Shown here piece by piece: positions 23,169 to 29,292 of a stretch of 29,292 nt of DNA. This stretch comes from Chloroflexota bacterium (GTDB taxonomy: Bacteria; Chloroflexota; Dehalococcoidia; GIF9; AB-539-J10). The notes under the pieces were generated by a model. The model saw only the letters and a program-made list of their open reading frames with translations. It made no database searches and was not told the origin of the DNA. The translations under genes and the position numbers were made by a program. Location: positions 1 to 29,292 of the forward strand of contig JADFUZ010000075.1 in the NCBI GenBank assembly GCA_015222295.1, given 5' to 3'. The first letter of the stretch is position 1; every line of letters starts with the position of its first letter.

Positions 23169-24383
23169 GTGTTCGCGACTATCCCGGAAGCGATTGAAGA
23201 TACAAGAGGCGGGCGGTTCGTCATTATCGTTGATGATGAAAATCGTGAAAATGAGGGCGACCTGGCGATAGCAGCCGACAAGGTTACTCCCGAGGCCATA
23301 AACTTCATGGCCAAGGTGGGGCGAGGGCTGATTTGCCTGCCCATCAACAGGCAAAGGCTCGACGAACTGGGCATACCCCTGATGGTTCAGGACAACACCT
23401 CGAGATACTCTACTGCGTTCACAGTATCTGTTGAGGCGAAGCGCAGAGTGACCACCGGGATTTCCGCTTACGATCGGGCGCAAACGATAAGGACAGTGCT
23501 CGATGCCAACAGCAAGCCAAGCGATTTAACTCGCCCAGGGCATGTATTCCCTATCCGAGCCAGAGACGGGGGCGTATTGGTCCGGGCGGGTCATACTGAA
23601 GCTATCGTTGACCTGGCCAAGTTGGCTGGGCTCTACCCGGCTGGAGTGATATGTGAGATTATGAACGACGACGGCACGATGGCCAAGCTGCCTGAACTGG
23701 AGACCGTGGCCTCGGACTATGGTTTGAAGATGATCGCTATCGCTGATCTGATCGGCTACCGCCTTCGTCATGAGAAGCTGGTAAAAAGGATAGCCGAAGC
23801 CAGGCTGCCTACCAAGTTTGGTGAATTCACCGCCATGCCATACAGGAGCAGCGTTGATACCAAGGAACACGTCGCTCTGGTGCAGGGGGACATATCGGGT
23901 GATGGACCAATACTGGTGCGTGTTCACAGTGAATGCCTTACTGGAGACGTGTTTGGCAGTTTGAGGTGCGACTGCGGGGACCAGGTCGCACTGGCAATGC
24001 AAAAGATCTCTGAGGAAGGCAGAGGTGTTTTCCTGTATATGCGGCAGGAGGGTAGGGGAATCGGGTTCCACAATAAGCTTCGTGCGTACGCTCTCCAAGA
24101 TCAGGGAATGGACACCGTAGAGGCAAACATCGCGTTGGGATTTGAGCCTGATTTGAGAGATTATGGTGTTGGGGCTCAGATCTTGGCTGACTTGGGTTTA
24201 CATAACATTCGGCTGCTCACCAATAATCCCAAGAAGGTAGTTGGGTTGGAAAGTTACGGTCTTAGAATAGTAGAGACCGTTCCACTGATCGTCCCGGCAA
24301 ATCGTTTCAACGCTCACTACTTGCAAACCAAGCAGCAGAAACTAGGACACCGCCTAGGTGTCGAGGAGGCAGTCAATGGGTAA
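23169..24383 (+). CDS. ribA: Bifunctional DHBP synthase / GTP cyclohydrolase II RibBA
   Basis: Supplies both precursors of riboflavin. The N-terminal RibB domain (about residues 1-200) makes 3,4-dihydroxy-2-butanone 4-phosphate. It shows FVIIVDDENRENEGDLAIAA, TTGISAYDRAQTI and RAGHTEAIVDLA. The second residue of the usual DDEDRENEGD motif is Asn here. The RibA domain (about 205-400) has the zinc cysteines in SECLTGDVFGSLRCDCGDQ, MRQEGRGIG and LLTNNPKK. It starts with GTG three bases after ribE, and its last 8 bases overlap ribH. Confidence 0.96.
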   Translation: MFATIPEAIEDTRGGRFVIIVDDENRENEGDLAIAADKVTPEAINFMAKVGRGLICLPINRQRLDELGIPLMVQDNTSRYSTAFTVSVEAKRRVTTGISAYDRAQTIRTVLDANSKPSDLTRPGHVFPIRARDGGVLVRAGHTEAIVDLAKLAGLYPAGVICEIMNDDGTMAKLPELETVASDYGLKMIAIADLIGYRLRHEKLVKRIAEARLPTKFGEFTAMPYRSSVDTKEHVALVQGDISGDGPILVRVHSECLTGDVFGSLRCDCGDQVALAMQKISEEGRGVFLYMRQEGRGIGFHNKLRAYALQDQGMDTVEANIALGFEPDLRDYGVGAQILADLGLHNIRLLTNNPKKVVGLESYGLRIVETVPLIVPANRFNAHYLQTKQQKLGHRLGVEEAVNG

Positions 24384-24843
24384 GCAGTACGAAGGAATGC
24401 TGGTAGGCAAGGGCCTGAAATTCGCGCTAGTTATCTCTCGATTCAATGAGTTGATAACAGGCAGGCTGCTTGATGGTGCAAAAGACGCTTTGTTGCGTCA
24501 CGGTGTTGAGGAGCAAGACATGGATGTCGCCTGGACTCCTGGCTGTTTCGAACTTCCGTTGGTAGCAAAAAAGCTGGCCCAGAGTGGTGGCTACGATGCC
24601 ATAATATGCCTGGGTGCTGTGATTCGCGGCGGAACCCCTCACTTCGAATACATAGCTTCTGCAGTGAACAGGGGAATTAGCAGAATTGCTCTGGATACTG
24701 GAGTGCCAGTCACACAAGGAATAATCACCGCTGATACCCTCGAACAGGCTATCCAGAGAGCTGGAGCTAAGGAGGGAAACAAGGGCTTTGTCGCTGGGGT
24801 AAGCGCTATTGAAATGGCGAACCTGGTCAGGGCTATTCAGTAA
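24376..24843 (+). CDS. ribH: 6,7-dimethyl-8-ribityllumazine synthase
   Basis: Condenses the ribitylaminouracil with dihydroxybutanone phosphate; it normally assembles into pentamers or 60-mer shells. Family motifs are FALVISRFNELITGRLLDGA, the substrate-binding WTPGCFELP, CLGAVIRGGTPHFEYIA with the catalytic His, and GVPVTQGIITADTLEQA. The ATG at 24376 (155 residues) has a perfect GAGGAGG site inside the end of ribBA. The 3' end overlaps the convergent EF-like gene by 11 bases. Confidence 0.96.
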   Translation: MGKQYEGMLVGKGLKFALVISRFNELITGRLLDGAKDALLRHGVEEQDMDVAWTPGCFELPLVAKKLAQSGGYDAIICLGAVIRGGTPHFEYIASAVNRGISRIALDTGVPVTQGIITADTLEQAIQRAGAKEGNKGFVAGVSAIEMANLVRAIQ

Positions 24844-25087
24844 CCTTGTAGACTTTGTCTCCTCGCCTCACCCTGTCGGGGACCTTTATGCCGATGATGT
24901 CGCCGGGTTTTGTCTCGATGATGTCAACGCGATCAATCTGCATAGATTCCACAACGAACTCCATATCTGTCGTGTTCCCCACAATGTGGATTTTGTCACC
25001 GATTCTCAATGTGCCCTGCATCTCTGCACCCGCTACCACAGGCTTGGCGAAGAAATCTACCACTCTGGCGATGTCTTCTTCTGGCAT
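24833..25087 (-). CDS. Translation elongation factor-like mini-protein (EF-Tu domain-2 fold)
   Basis: An 84-residue protein consisting only of the beta-barrel seen as domain 2 of translational GTPases: VVDFFAKPVVAGAEMQGTLRIGDKIHIVG, then MEFVVESMQIDR and KPGDIIGIKVPDRVRRGDKVY. There is no GTPase domain. Similar stand-alone proteins are annotated in archaea and some bacteria as translation elongation factor-like, with no assigned role. The ATG has an ideal AAGGAGGTG ribosome binding site, so strong translation is expected. The 3' end overlaps ribH tail-to-tail. Confidence 0.85.
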   Translation of the reverse strand: MPEEDIARVVDFFAKPVVAGAEMQGTLRIGDKIHIVGNTTDMEFVVESMQIDRVDIIETKPGDIIGIKVPDRVRRGDKVYKVTE

Positions 25088-25109
25088 GTTTGAGCACCTC
25101 CTTCTTCAA

Positions 25110-25142
25110 AATAATGTATACTACACCGTGGATAAAATCAAC
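25110..25142 (-). promoter_or_regulatory. Possible promoter of the EF-like gene
   Basis: On the minus strand TTGATT is followed after 15 bases by TATACA, and after 17 by TACATT, in an AT-rich patch just upstream of the AAGGAGGTG ribosome binding site. The spacing is not ideal for the better -10. Confidence 0.35.
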
Positions 25143-25153
25143 ATATGAACTCC

Positions 25154-25190
25154 TGGGTGCCTTGACACCAAGATTAGTTGCACCCATCAT
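25154..25190 (+). promoter_or_regulatory. Promoter with embedded inverted repeat before the 25228 gene
   Basis: TTGACA (25162-25167) lies 17 bases before CATCAT (25185-25190). A perfect 7-bp inverted repeat, TGGGTGC-N19-GCACCCA (25154-25160 and 25180-25186), brackets the -35 box and spacer. A regulator binding it could control the plus-strand pair, and perhaps the divergent EF-like gene. The regulator is unknown. Confidence 0.45.
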
Positions 25191-25227
25191 ATCGGCGTCG
25201 AGCGAGATTAGCTGGAGGTAGTGAGTC

Positions 25228-25548
25228 ATGCTAGAGAGAAAAGCGGAGCAACCATACACTTGGGAGGAAGTATTCTCATTCGATCGATTGAAGAGAACCA
25301 TGGTGGCCAGAGTACTGGACAATGTTGAGGCGATATGTGAGGGAAACAAAGCTGTGAGCCCAGAGCAAATCAGCCAAGTGATCAACGACGAGTGGCAGAA
25401 AATCAAGGATGCCGTGCGGTCGTCACCGGCAGCTAGGGAAGCCTTCCGCAAGTACTTGGAGCACACTGTCTCCGACCAGATAGATAAGCTGATACAGAAG
25501 GACAAGGCCGAACTGGAGGCTTTGGGCGTAGTGGAGAGGGGTTTGTAG
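25228..25548 (+). CDS. Small helical protein, unrecognised
   Basis: I do not recognise this 106-residue protein. It is charged and predicted mostly alpha-helical, with no cysteines of a metal site, no signal peptide and no membrane segment. The N-terminal part reads YTWEEVFSFDRLKRTMVARVL. The middle has SPEQISQVINDEWQKIKDAV and the C-terminal third is a long amphipathic helix rich in Lys/Asp/Glu. A clear GGAGGTAG site precedes the ATG, a promoter lies upstream, and the next gene starts two bases after its stop, supporting that it is real and co-expressed with that gene. Confidence 0.72.
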   Translation: MLERKAEQPYTWEEVFSFDRLKRTMVARVLDNVEAICEGNKAVSPEQISQVINDEWQKIKDAVRSSPAAREAFRKYLEHTVSDQIDKLIQKDKAELEALGVVERGL

Positions 25549-25549
25549 G

Positions 25550-25783
25550 TTGCCTGTAGGGGAGAAATCTGGTCGAGATGTCCACGTGGAGCCTGAGGTT
25601 TCTGTCGAGCAGTTGAGTAAACGGCTCAAGATGCTGGACGAAAGGCTGGACAACCTGGATTCGGTTATTACGTCTCTTGTGGAGAGAGTAATGGAGAAAC
25701 CACTCGCAATGGAGGTGGTGTGCCCGAAATGTGGCCAGCCGATACAGATTGGCATTACCGGGAATGTGAGAATGCGGGGATAG
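25550..25783 (+). CDS. Small coiled-coil protein with CxxC knuckle, unrecognised
   Basis: A 77-residue protein of unknown function. Residues about 18-45 (QLSKRLKMLDERLDNLDS and on) have heptad-like leucine spacing, suggesting a coiled coil. The C-terminus holds one CPKCGQPIQI knuckle, half of a zinc ribbon, so metal binding would require a dimer. It starts with TTG two bases after the stop of the preceding gene, with GAGAGGGG upstream. The first two-thirds of the frame could also begin at an internal ATG (MLDERLD). It forms a two-gene unit with its neighbour. Confidence 0.6.
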   Translation: MPVGEKSGRDVHVEPEVSVEQLSKRLKMLDERLDNLDSVITSLVERVMEKPLAMEVVCPKCGQPIQIGITGNVRMRG

Positions 25784-25805
25784 GAATGAGGTATTGGTAC
25801 CCGCG

Positions 25806-26120
25806 CTACGCAAGCTTCACTGCAGTCCCGTAGGCCACTATTTCAGCAGCTCCAGACATCACCATTGACGTGACAAATCTGGTACCGACTATGCCATTGG
25901 CACCCAACTTCTTAGCTTGCTCTATCATCCTCTGGAGCGCCTCTTCCCGAGCTTGTGCCAGCATAATGGTGTAGTCCTTAACCTCGCCACCAACGATGCT
26001 TCTTAAGCCAGCCATGATATCGTGACCAATGTGTCTGGCTCTAATAGTACTTCCTCTAACCAACCCCAGAGTCTTTGATATTTCTTTGCCTGCTACGCGT
26101 TCTGTGGTAACCACAATCAC
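25806..26120 (-). CDS. YbjQ/UPF0145-family protein
   Basis: A 104-residue protein of the YbjQ (UPF0145) family, pentameric proteins proposed as metal-binding but without proven function. Family features are the N-terminal MIVVTTERVAGKEISKTLGLVRGSTIRARHIG, then YTIMLAQAREEALQRMIEQAKKLGANGIVGTRF and a C-terminal EIVAYGTAVKL strand. The ATG overlaps the stop of the upstream small membrane protein by 4 bases (ATGA), so the two are coupled. Confidence 0.92.
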   Translation of the reverse strand: MIVVTTERVAGKEISKTLGLVRGSTIRARHIGHDIMAGLRSIVGGEVKDYTIMLAQAREEALQRMIEQAKKLGANGIVGTRFVTSMVMSGAAEIVAYGTAVKLA

Positions 26121-26344
26121 TTCTCCACCTCCTTGAATCTCTCTTTCTCTGCCTTTGCTCCTCGATGCCTCTCACGCGCGAGCGACGCCAACAGGATCAT
26201 AAGCCCGAGAGGCACGGCCACAAGGGAAATTCTAACAGGCCAGGGGAATGATGATACCAACGCCCACCGAATGTAGTGATACAGTCCCCACACTGCCACG
26301 ATGCCCAATGCGATTCCGAGCAAGATGCCGCCGATTTTCCTCAC
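26117..26344 (-). CDS. Small two-helix membrane protein
   Basis: A 75-residue protein with two clear hydrophobic segments (about residues 5-28 and 38-58) and a strongly charged cytoplasmic-type tail (ARERHRGAKAEKERFKE). No known family is recognised. Its stop overlaps the ybjQ start, and it lies 23 bases after nadE, so nadE, this gene and ybjQ could be one transcript. It may anchor or partner the YbjQ protein; this is inferred from coupling only. Confidence 0.75.
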   Translation of the reverse strand: MRKIGGILLGIALGIVAVWGLYHYIRWALVSSFPWPVRISLVAVPLGLMILLASLARERHRGAKAEKERFKEVEK

Positions 26345-26367
26345 GCTACTCCCTCGTTACCTGTGGC

Positions 26368-28011
26368 TTACTCTCTAAACCTGTTCGTGATAGGTAGTCT
26401 TCTGCCCTGGCAATAATCGCCGGGAGTTATCCTTATGCCGGGAGCGGCTTGCCGTCGTTTGTACTCACTACTATCTACCAAGTGGGCCACCTGTGTGACG
26501 ACCTCGCGGTGGAAGCCCATTGCTACGATGTCGTCAATCGGCAAGTGATCTTCTACGTAAGCCCTCAGAATGGGGTCCAGCAGTTCGTACGGAGGCAAGG
26601 TATCCGTATCCTTGTGAGCAGGTCTTAGCTCGGCTGATGGCTCTCTGCTCAGAACGCTGGAAGGTATGACTTCCTTTCCAGCCTGGACATTCCTATGCGT
26701 GGCCAGTTGATAAACCATGGTTTTCGGCACGTCCTTCAGGGGAATGAAGCCCCCGGCCATGTCTCCGTAGAGGGTAGTGTACCCCGTCGCCGTCTCACTC
26801 CTATTGCTGCAAGCAAGGACCAACCACCCGAATTTATTGGATAAGGCGAACAGGATATTGCCCCTGATTCTTGCCTGAATGTTCTCTTCGGCCGCATTTG
26901 GCTCGGTGTTCATGAAGGAGTCGGCCAGCATTTCCAGGTACGAAGAGAAAGCCTTTTCAATGGGGATCACCTTGAGCTTGATTCCCAGATTCTCAGCCAG
27001 CATCTCGGCATCGGATTTGCTGGCGGGCGATGAATAACGAGAGGGCATGGAAACACCCACAACGTTGCGAGCGCCCAGGGCATCTACCGCTACGGTGGCA
27101 ACCAAACTCGAGTCTATGCCGCCGGATAGGCCAATAACCACCTTGTTGAAGCCATTCTTGCGCACGTAGTCCTTGGTACCGAGAACAAGTGCCTCATAGA
27201 CTCCTGCAATCCTGTGTGGCTTTTCCATTAGTCTTGTCGGCAAAGGTGACGTGGTAGGCGTGGTGTGTCCCGTTAATGCTTCTGAGCCCAATTGAGCTAT
27301 TACGAGGTCCTCTTCAAAGTGCTTGCCGCGAGCAACGATTGCCCCTTCTGCATCAATAACCAGACTGCCGCCCTCAAACACGAGTTCGTCCTGCCCGCCA
27401 ACGAGATTATTGTAGGCGACAATCACTGTGCCGTTAGCCGCTCTGTCGGCGAGTTTTCGCTCCGTGGAGTATCCATCCGCAGCGTGATATGGTGTAGCAG
27501 CGATATTGACCAGTACTTCGGCTTTGGCGTGAGCTTGCGGCATTGCTGGCTCTTCTTGAAGCCAAATGTCTCCACCAATAGTCACACTCATGTCAATGTC
27601 CCGAATATGGAAGATAGGGCACTCGCTTCCAGACCGAAAATACCTGTCCTCGCGGAGTTCACCGTAGTTTGCCAGCGAGATCTTGTGATAGACGCCAACG
27701 AGCCTCGTGTCCTCAATAACTGCTGCGGCATCATAGCTGTCGTCAGGGCCATCTACGAAACCCACCACCACGGCAATGCCCCAGGATTGCTCTATTATCT
27801 GTCTAAGGCTTTCTTGGGTCTGCTTGAGGAACTGCGGCTTAGACGATAGCACCTCAGGTGGATATCCTGTTATCGCCAGTTCGGGGAATGTCAACAGGTC
27901 AACAGATCGCTGCTTGGCTTTGGCCATCGAGTGCAGTATCTTGTCTGTATTGGCCCTCAGGTCGCCCACGGTGGGGTTTATCTGGGCTATTCCGATTCTA
28001 GTCCTGCGCAA
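26368..28011 (-). CDS. nadE: NAD synthetase with degenerate glutaminase domain
   Basis: Last step of NAD synthesis: amidation of deamido-NAD with ATP. The N-terminal nitrilase-type glutaminase domain keeps Glu (FPELAITGYPPE, about residue 44) and Lys (YHKISLANYGELREDRYF, about 110). At the catalytic cysteine of the usual ICED(I/L)W motif it reads IGGDIW, so the nucleophile is Gly (codon GGT, 27574-27576). The synthetase domain is complete: VVIGLSGGIDSSLVATV, MPSRYSSPASKSDAEMLA, SNRSETATGYTTLYGDMAGGF and YKRRQAAPGIRIT. I use TTG at 28011 (547 residues), which has AGGTGG upstream and fits the family start; the frame runs to another TTG at 28110. It may use free ammonia or another amidotransferase partner. 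Confidence 0.92.
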   Translation of the reverse strand: MRRTRIGIAQINPTVGDLRANTDKILHSMAKAKQRSVDLLTFPELAITGYPPEVLSSKPQFLKQTQESLRQIIEQSWGIAVVVGFVDGPDDSYDAAAVIEDTRLVGVYHKISLANYGELREDRYFRSGSECPIFHIRDIDMSVTIGGDIWLQEEPAMPQAHAKAEVLVNIAATPYHAADGYSTERKLADRAANGTVIVAYNNLVGGQDELVFEGGSLVIDAEGAIVARGKHFEEDLVIAQLGSEALTGHTTPTTSPLPTRLMEKPHRIAGVYEALVLGTKDYVRKNGFNKVVIGLSGGIDSSLVATVAVDALGARNVVGVSMPSRYSSPASKSDAEMLAENLGIKLKVIPIEKAFSSYLEMLADSFMNTEPNAAEENIQARIRGNILFALSNKFGWLVLACSNRSETATGYTTLYGDMAGGFIPLKDVPKTMVYQLATHRNVQAGKEVIPSSVLSREPSAELRPAHKDTDTLPPYELLDPILRAYVEDHLPIDDIVAMGFHREVVTQVAHLVDSSEYKRRQAAPGIRITPGDYCQGRRLPITNRFRE

Positions 28012-28180
28012 TCTGCCACCTGGGGAGTCTTCGTGAGCTATAGTATACCAGACACCCACGGGCTTTCGTAGATAAACCGAGTCTGCTATGCTCGGCTCTG
28101 GTGGAACCAACTGCGGCCGGCGGTACGCGATACCCTGCAGGCTGTATTTCTGAGACCTGGATGAACGAGTACCTTTGTGC

Positions 28181-29119
28181 CTATTTCCTGCCGTGAAAGG
28201 CCTGATGAACCTCCTTCAAGTGTCGGTTGGTCACATGTGTGTAGACTTGAGTGGTCCTGATACTTTCGTGGCCTAACATCTCCTGAACGGAGCGGAGATC
28301 AGCCCCTGATATCAGCAAGTCTGTAGCGAAAGAGTGCCTCAGGGTGTGAGGGCTTGCCTTGATTGCCAGTCCGCTTCTTTTCGCATACTTGCGGACCATC
28401 TTCTGTACGGATCTTGCGCTCAGTCGCATTTGCTCACCGGACCTTCCGCTATCAACCGACCCACTATACCTAATAAACAGCGGCTTGAAGTGGTCCTCGC
28501 GCGCTTGCAAGTAGCGGCTAAGCCAGTGTGCAGCCGAGTCTGACAAGAAGACGACTCGCAGCTTGTTACCCTTACCCCTGACGCCGAATTCCTTCCGCTT
28601 GAAGTCTATCTGATCACGGTTCAAGTTCACCAACTCCGACACTCTCAAGCCGGTGCTGAAGAGAGTCTCCAGAATGGCCTTGTCCCTCAATGCTGTTTGA
28701 TTCGATATCTGGGGACTGTCCAACAGCCTTCTTATGCTCTCAGAGTCCAAGAAAGCAACAGACCGAGAGGCTTGCTTGGGGAGCTCTATCTTGTCTGGAG
28801 ACAGGGTGTATATATCGCGCTGAACCAACAGGTAACGTAGAAAGGATCTCAACGCAACGATGTGATAGCTTTGGGAGAGCCGCTTCAATTCCACGCCGTT
28901 CCGATTGCGAAGATGCGCCAGATACAACCTATACCTTCTGACTAGTTCCAAGTCTATGTCTTCGGGTCTGGCGCTAGGGTAGTTTTCATTGGCCCACCTG
29001 ATGAACCGATGCAGGTAGTGTCTGTACACACGAATAGTAAGAGGAGAGCAGCCTTTCTCGATTTCCAAGTATTCCAAGAAGTCGGCGATTAATGAACTCA
29101 GGTCCACAACTGCTCTCAT
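28181..29119 (-). CDS. Tyrosine recombinase, XerC/XerD type
   Basis: A 312-residue site-specific recombinase. The N-terminal SAM-like core-binding domain spans about residues 6-110 (FLEYLEIEKGCSPLTIRVYRHYLHRF). The catalytic domain shows the full set: Arg in FSTGLRVSELVNL, Lys in GKGNK, HTLRHSFATDLL, LGHESIRTT and the nucleophilic Tyr in VYTHVT. This layout fits chromosome-dimer resolution Xer proteins; an integrase of a mobile element is possible, but no other mobile genes are near. The ATG lacks a clear ribosome binding site. An inverted repeat lies 14-37 bases upstream of it. Confidence 0.92.
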   Translation of the reverse strand: MRAVVDLSSLIADFLEYLEIEKGCSPLTIRVYRHYLHRFIRWANENYPSARPEDIDLELVRRYRLYLAHLRNRNGVELKRLSQSYHIVALRSFLRYLLVQRDIYTLSPDKIELPKQASRSVAFLDSESIRRLLDSPQISNQTALRDKAILETLFSTGLRVSELVNLNRDQIDFKRKEFGVRGKGNKLRVVFLSDSAAHWLSRYLQAREDHFKPLFIRYSGSVDSGRSGEQMRLSARSVQKMVRKYAKRSGLAIKASPHTLRHSFATDLLISGADLRSVQEMLGHESIRTTQVYTHVTNRHLKEVHQAFHGRK

Positions 29120-29132
29120 TGCATTGCTTCGA

Positions 29133-29156
29133 TTCGCAAAAGTGCCGTTATGCGAA
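29133..29156. promoter_or_regulatory. Inverted repeat in the recombinase leader
   Basis: TTCGCA-N12-TGCGAA, a perfect 6-bp inverted repeat of 24 bases, lies just downstream of the predicted transcription start of the recombinase gene. It is placed like an operator. It does not match the usual dif layout (two 11-bp arms with a 6-base centre). Confidence 0.4.
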
Positions 29157-29164
29157 CCTGATTC

Positions 29165-29194
29165 ATACTACTCTTCTTACTGGCTTTTTGTCAA
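29165..29194 (-). promoter_or_regulatory. Promoter of the tyrosine recombinase gene
   Basis: On the minus strand a perfect TTGACA (29194-29189) is followed after 18 bases by TAGTAT (29170-29165, four of six matches). Transcription would start near 29158, about 40 bases before the ATG. The remaining bases to the window edge (29195-29292) hold nothing I can identify. Confidence 0.45.
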
Positions 29195-29292
29195 CTGTAA
29201 TCAGACGCCCTGTTGATGGTCTACGATTCTGTCCTCCCCTAACAGTTCAGCGAAAATGTCCGCATGCAGGAGATGCTGACATTAAACATGAA

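Noticed and set aside
23229..23265. RibB motif change DDED to DDEN as a sign of inactivity
   Set aside because: The rest of the acidic loop and the other catalytic residues are intact, and I cannot tell from one sequence that this Asn is unusual for the lineage.
22464..23483. 339-residue open frame antisense to ribE and ribBA
   Set aside because: It lies opposite two certain riboflavin genes, has no recognisable domain or ribosome binding site, and its composition (rich in His, Arg, Cys) is typical of an antisense shadow.
28181..29119. Integrase of a genomic island using the nearby region as an attachment site
   Set aside because: No tRNA, direct repeats or other mobile genes lie next to the recombinase, and its layout fits a housekeeping Xer protein.
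1..29292. CRISPR arrays, insertion sequences or rRNA genes
   Set aside because: I saw no regularly spaced repeats, transposase genes or rRNA sequence in the window.

Overview
The window is chromosomal DNA of moderate-to-high GC from a bacterium, almost fully packed with housekeeping genes. No stretch longer than 300 bases lacks a gene. The largest gaps are 10260-10541 (a divergent promoter region), 21186-21409 (leader of the riboflavin operon) and the right edge 29120-29292 (recombinase promoter). Several features point to the phylum Chloroflexota, most likely a Dehalococcoidia-like lineage. These are the gene order rpsB-tsf-frr-cdsA-dxr-rseP-ispG-proS, a short EF-Ts, use of the DapL route to diaminopimelate/lysine, the MEP isoprenoid pathway, and a pgk-tpiA-miaA-dapF-dapL-hflX string. 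This assignment is inference; no 16S gene is present.

Layout. (1) 2-1300: 3' end of pheT on the + strand, running tail-to-tail into proS. (2) 1277-9597, - strand: tRNA-Arg(UCU), rpsB, tsf, frr, cdsA, dxr, rseP, ispG, proS. This is the classic translation/envelope/isoprenoid cluster, but pyrH and uppS, usually found inside it, are absent. (3) 9763-10307, - strand: a two-gene operon of small zinc-binding proteins (a new 73-residue Cys/His-rich protein and an FmdB zinc ribbon). Its strong sigma70-type promoter overlaps a 16/18 match to the CIRCE element, so it is probably controlled by the heat-shock repressor HrcA. (4) 10369-24843, + strand: pgk, tpiA, miaA, dapF, dapL, hflX, an M20 peptidase, a ribbon-helix-helix protein, a FAH-family hydrolase, a P1/DmpA-type peptidase with a C-terminal extension, an MTH1187-family protein, then a complete riboflavin operon ribD-ribE-ribBA-ribH. 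(5) 24833-26344: small genes, namely an EF-Tu domain-2-like mini-protein (-), a pair of unrecognised small proteins (+), and YbjQ with a small membrane protein (-). (6) 26368-28011 (-): NAD synthetase whose N-terminal glutaminase domain has Gly in place of the catalytic Cys. (7) 28181-29119 (-): XerC/D-like tyrosine recombinase with an inverted repeat just downstream of its predicted promoter.

How the genes work together: the left cluster supports translation (tRNA-Arg, S2, EF-Ts, RRF, ProRS, PheRS beta), CDP-diacylglycerol synthesis, regulated intramembrane proteolysis and two steps of the MEP pathway. The central block supplies lower glycolysis, tRNA i6A modification, diaminopimelate/lysine, a ribosome-associated GTPase and FMN/FAD precursors. 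The most interesting items are the CIRCE-controlled zinc-protein operon, the NAD synthetase with a disabled-looking glutaminase site, and the unusual start of hflX.
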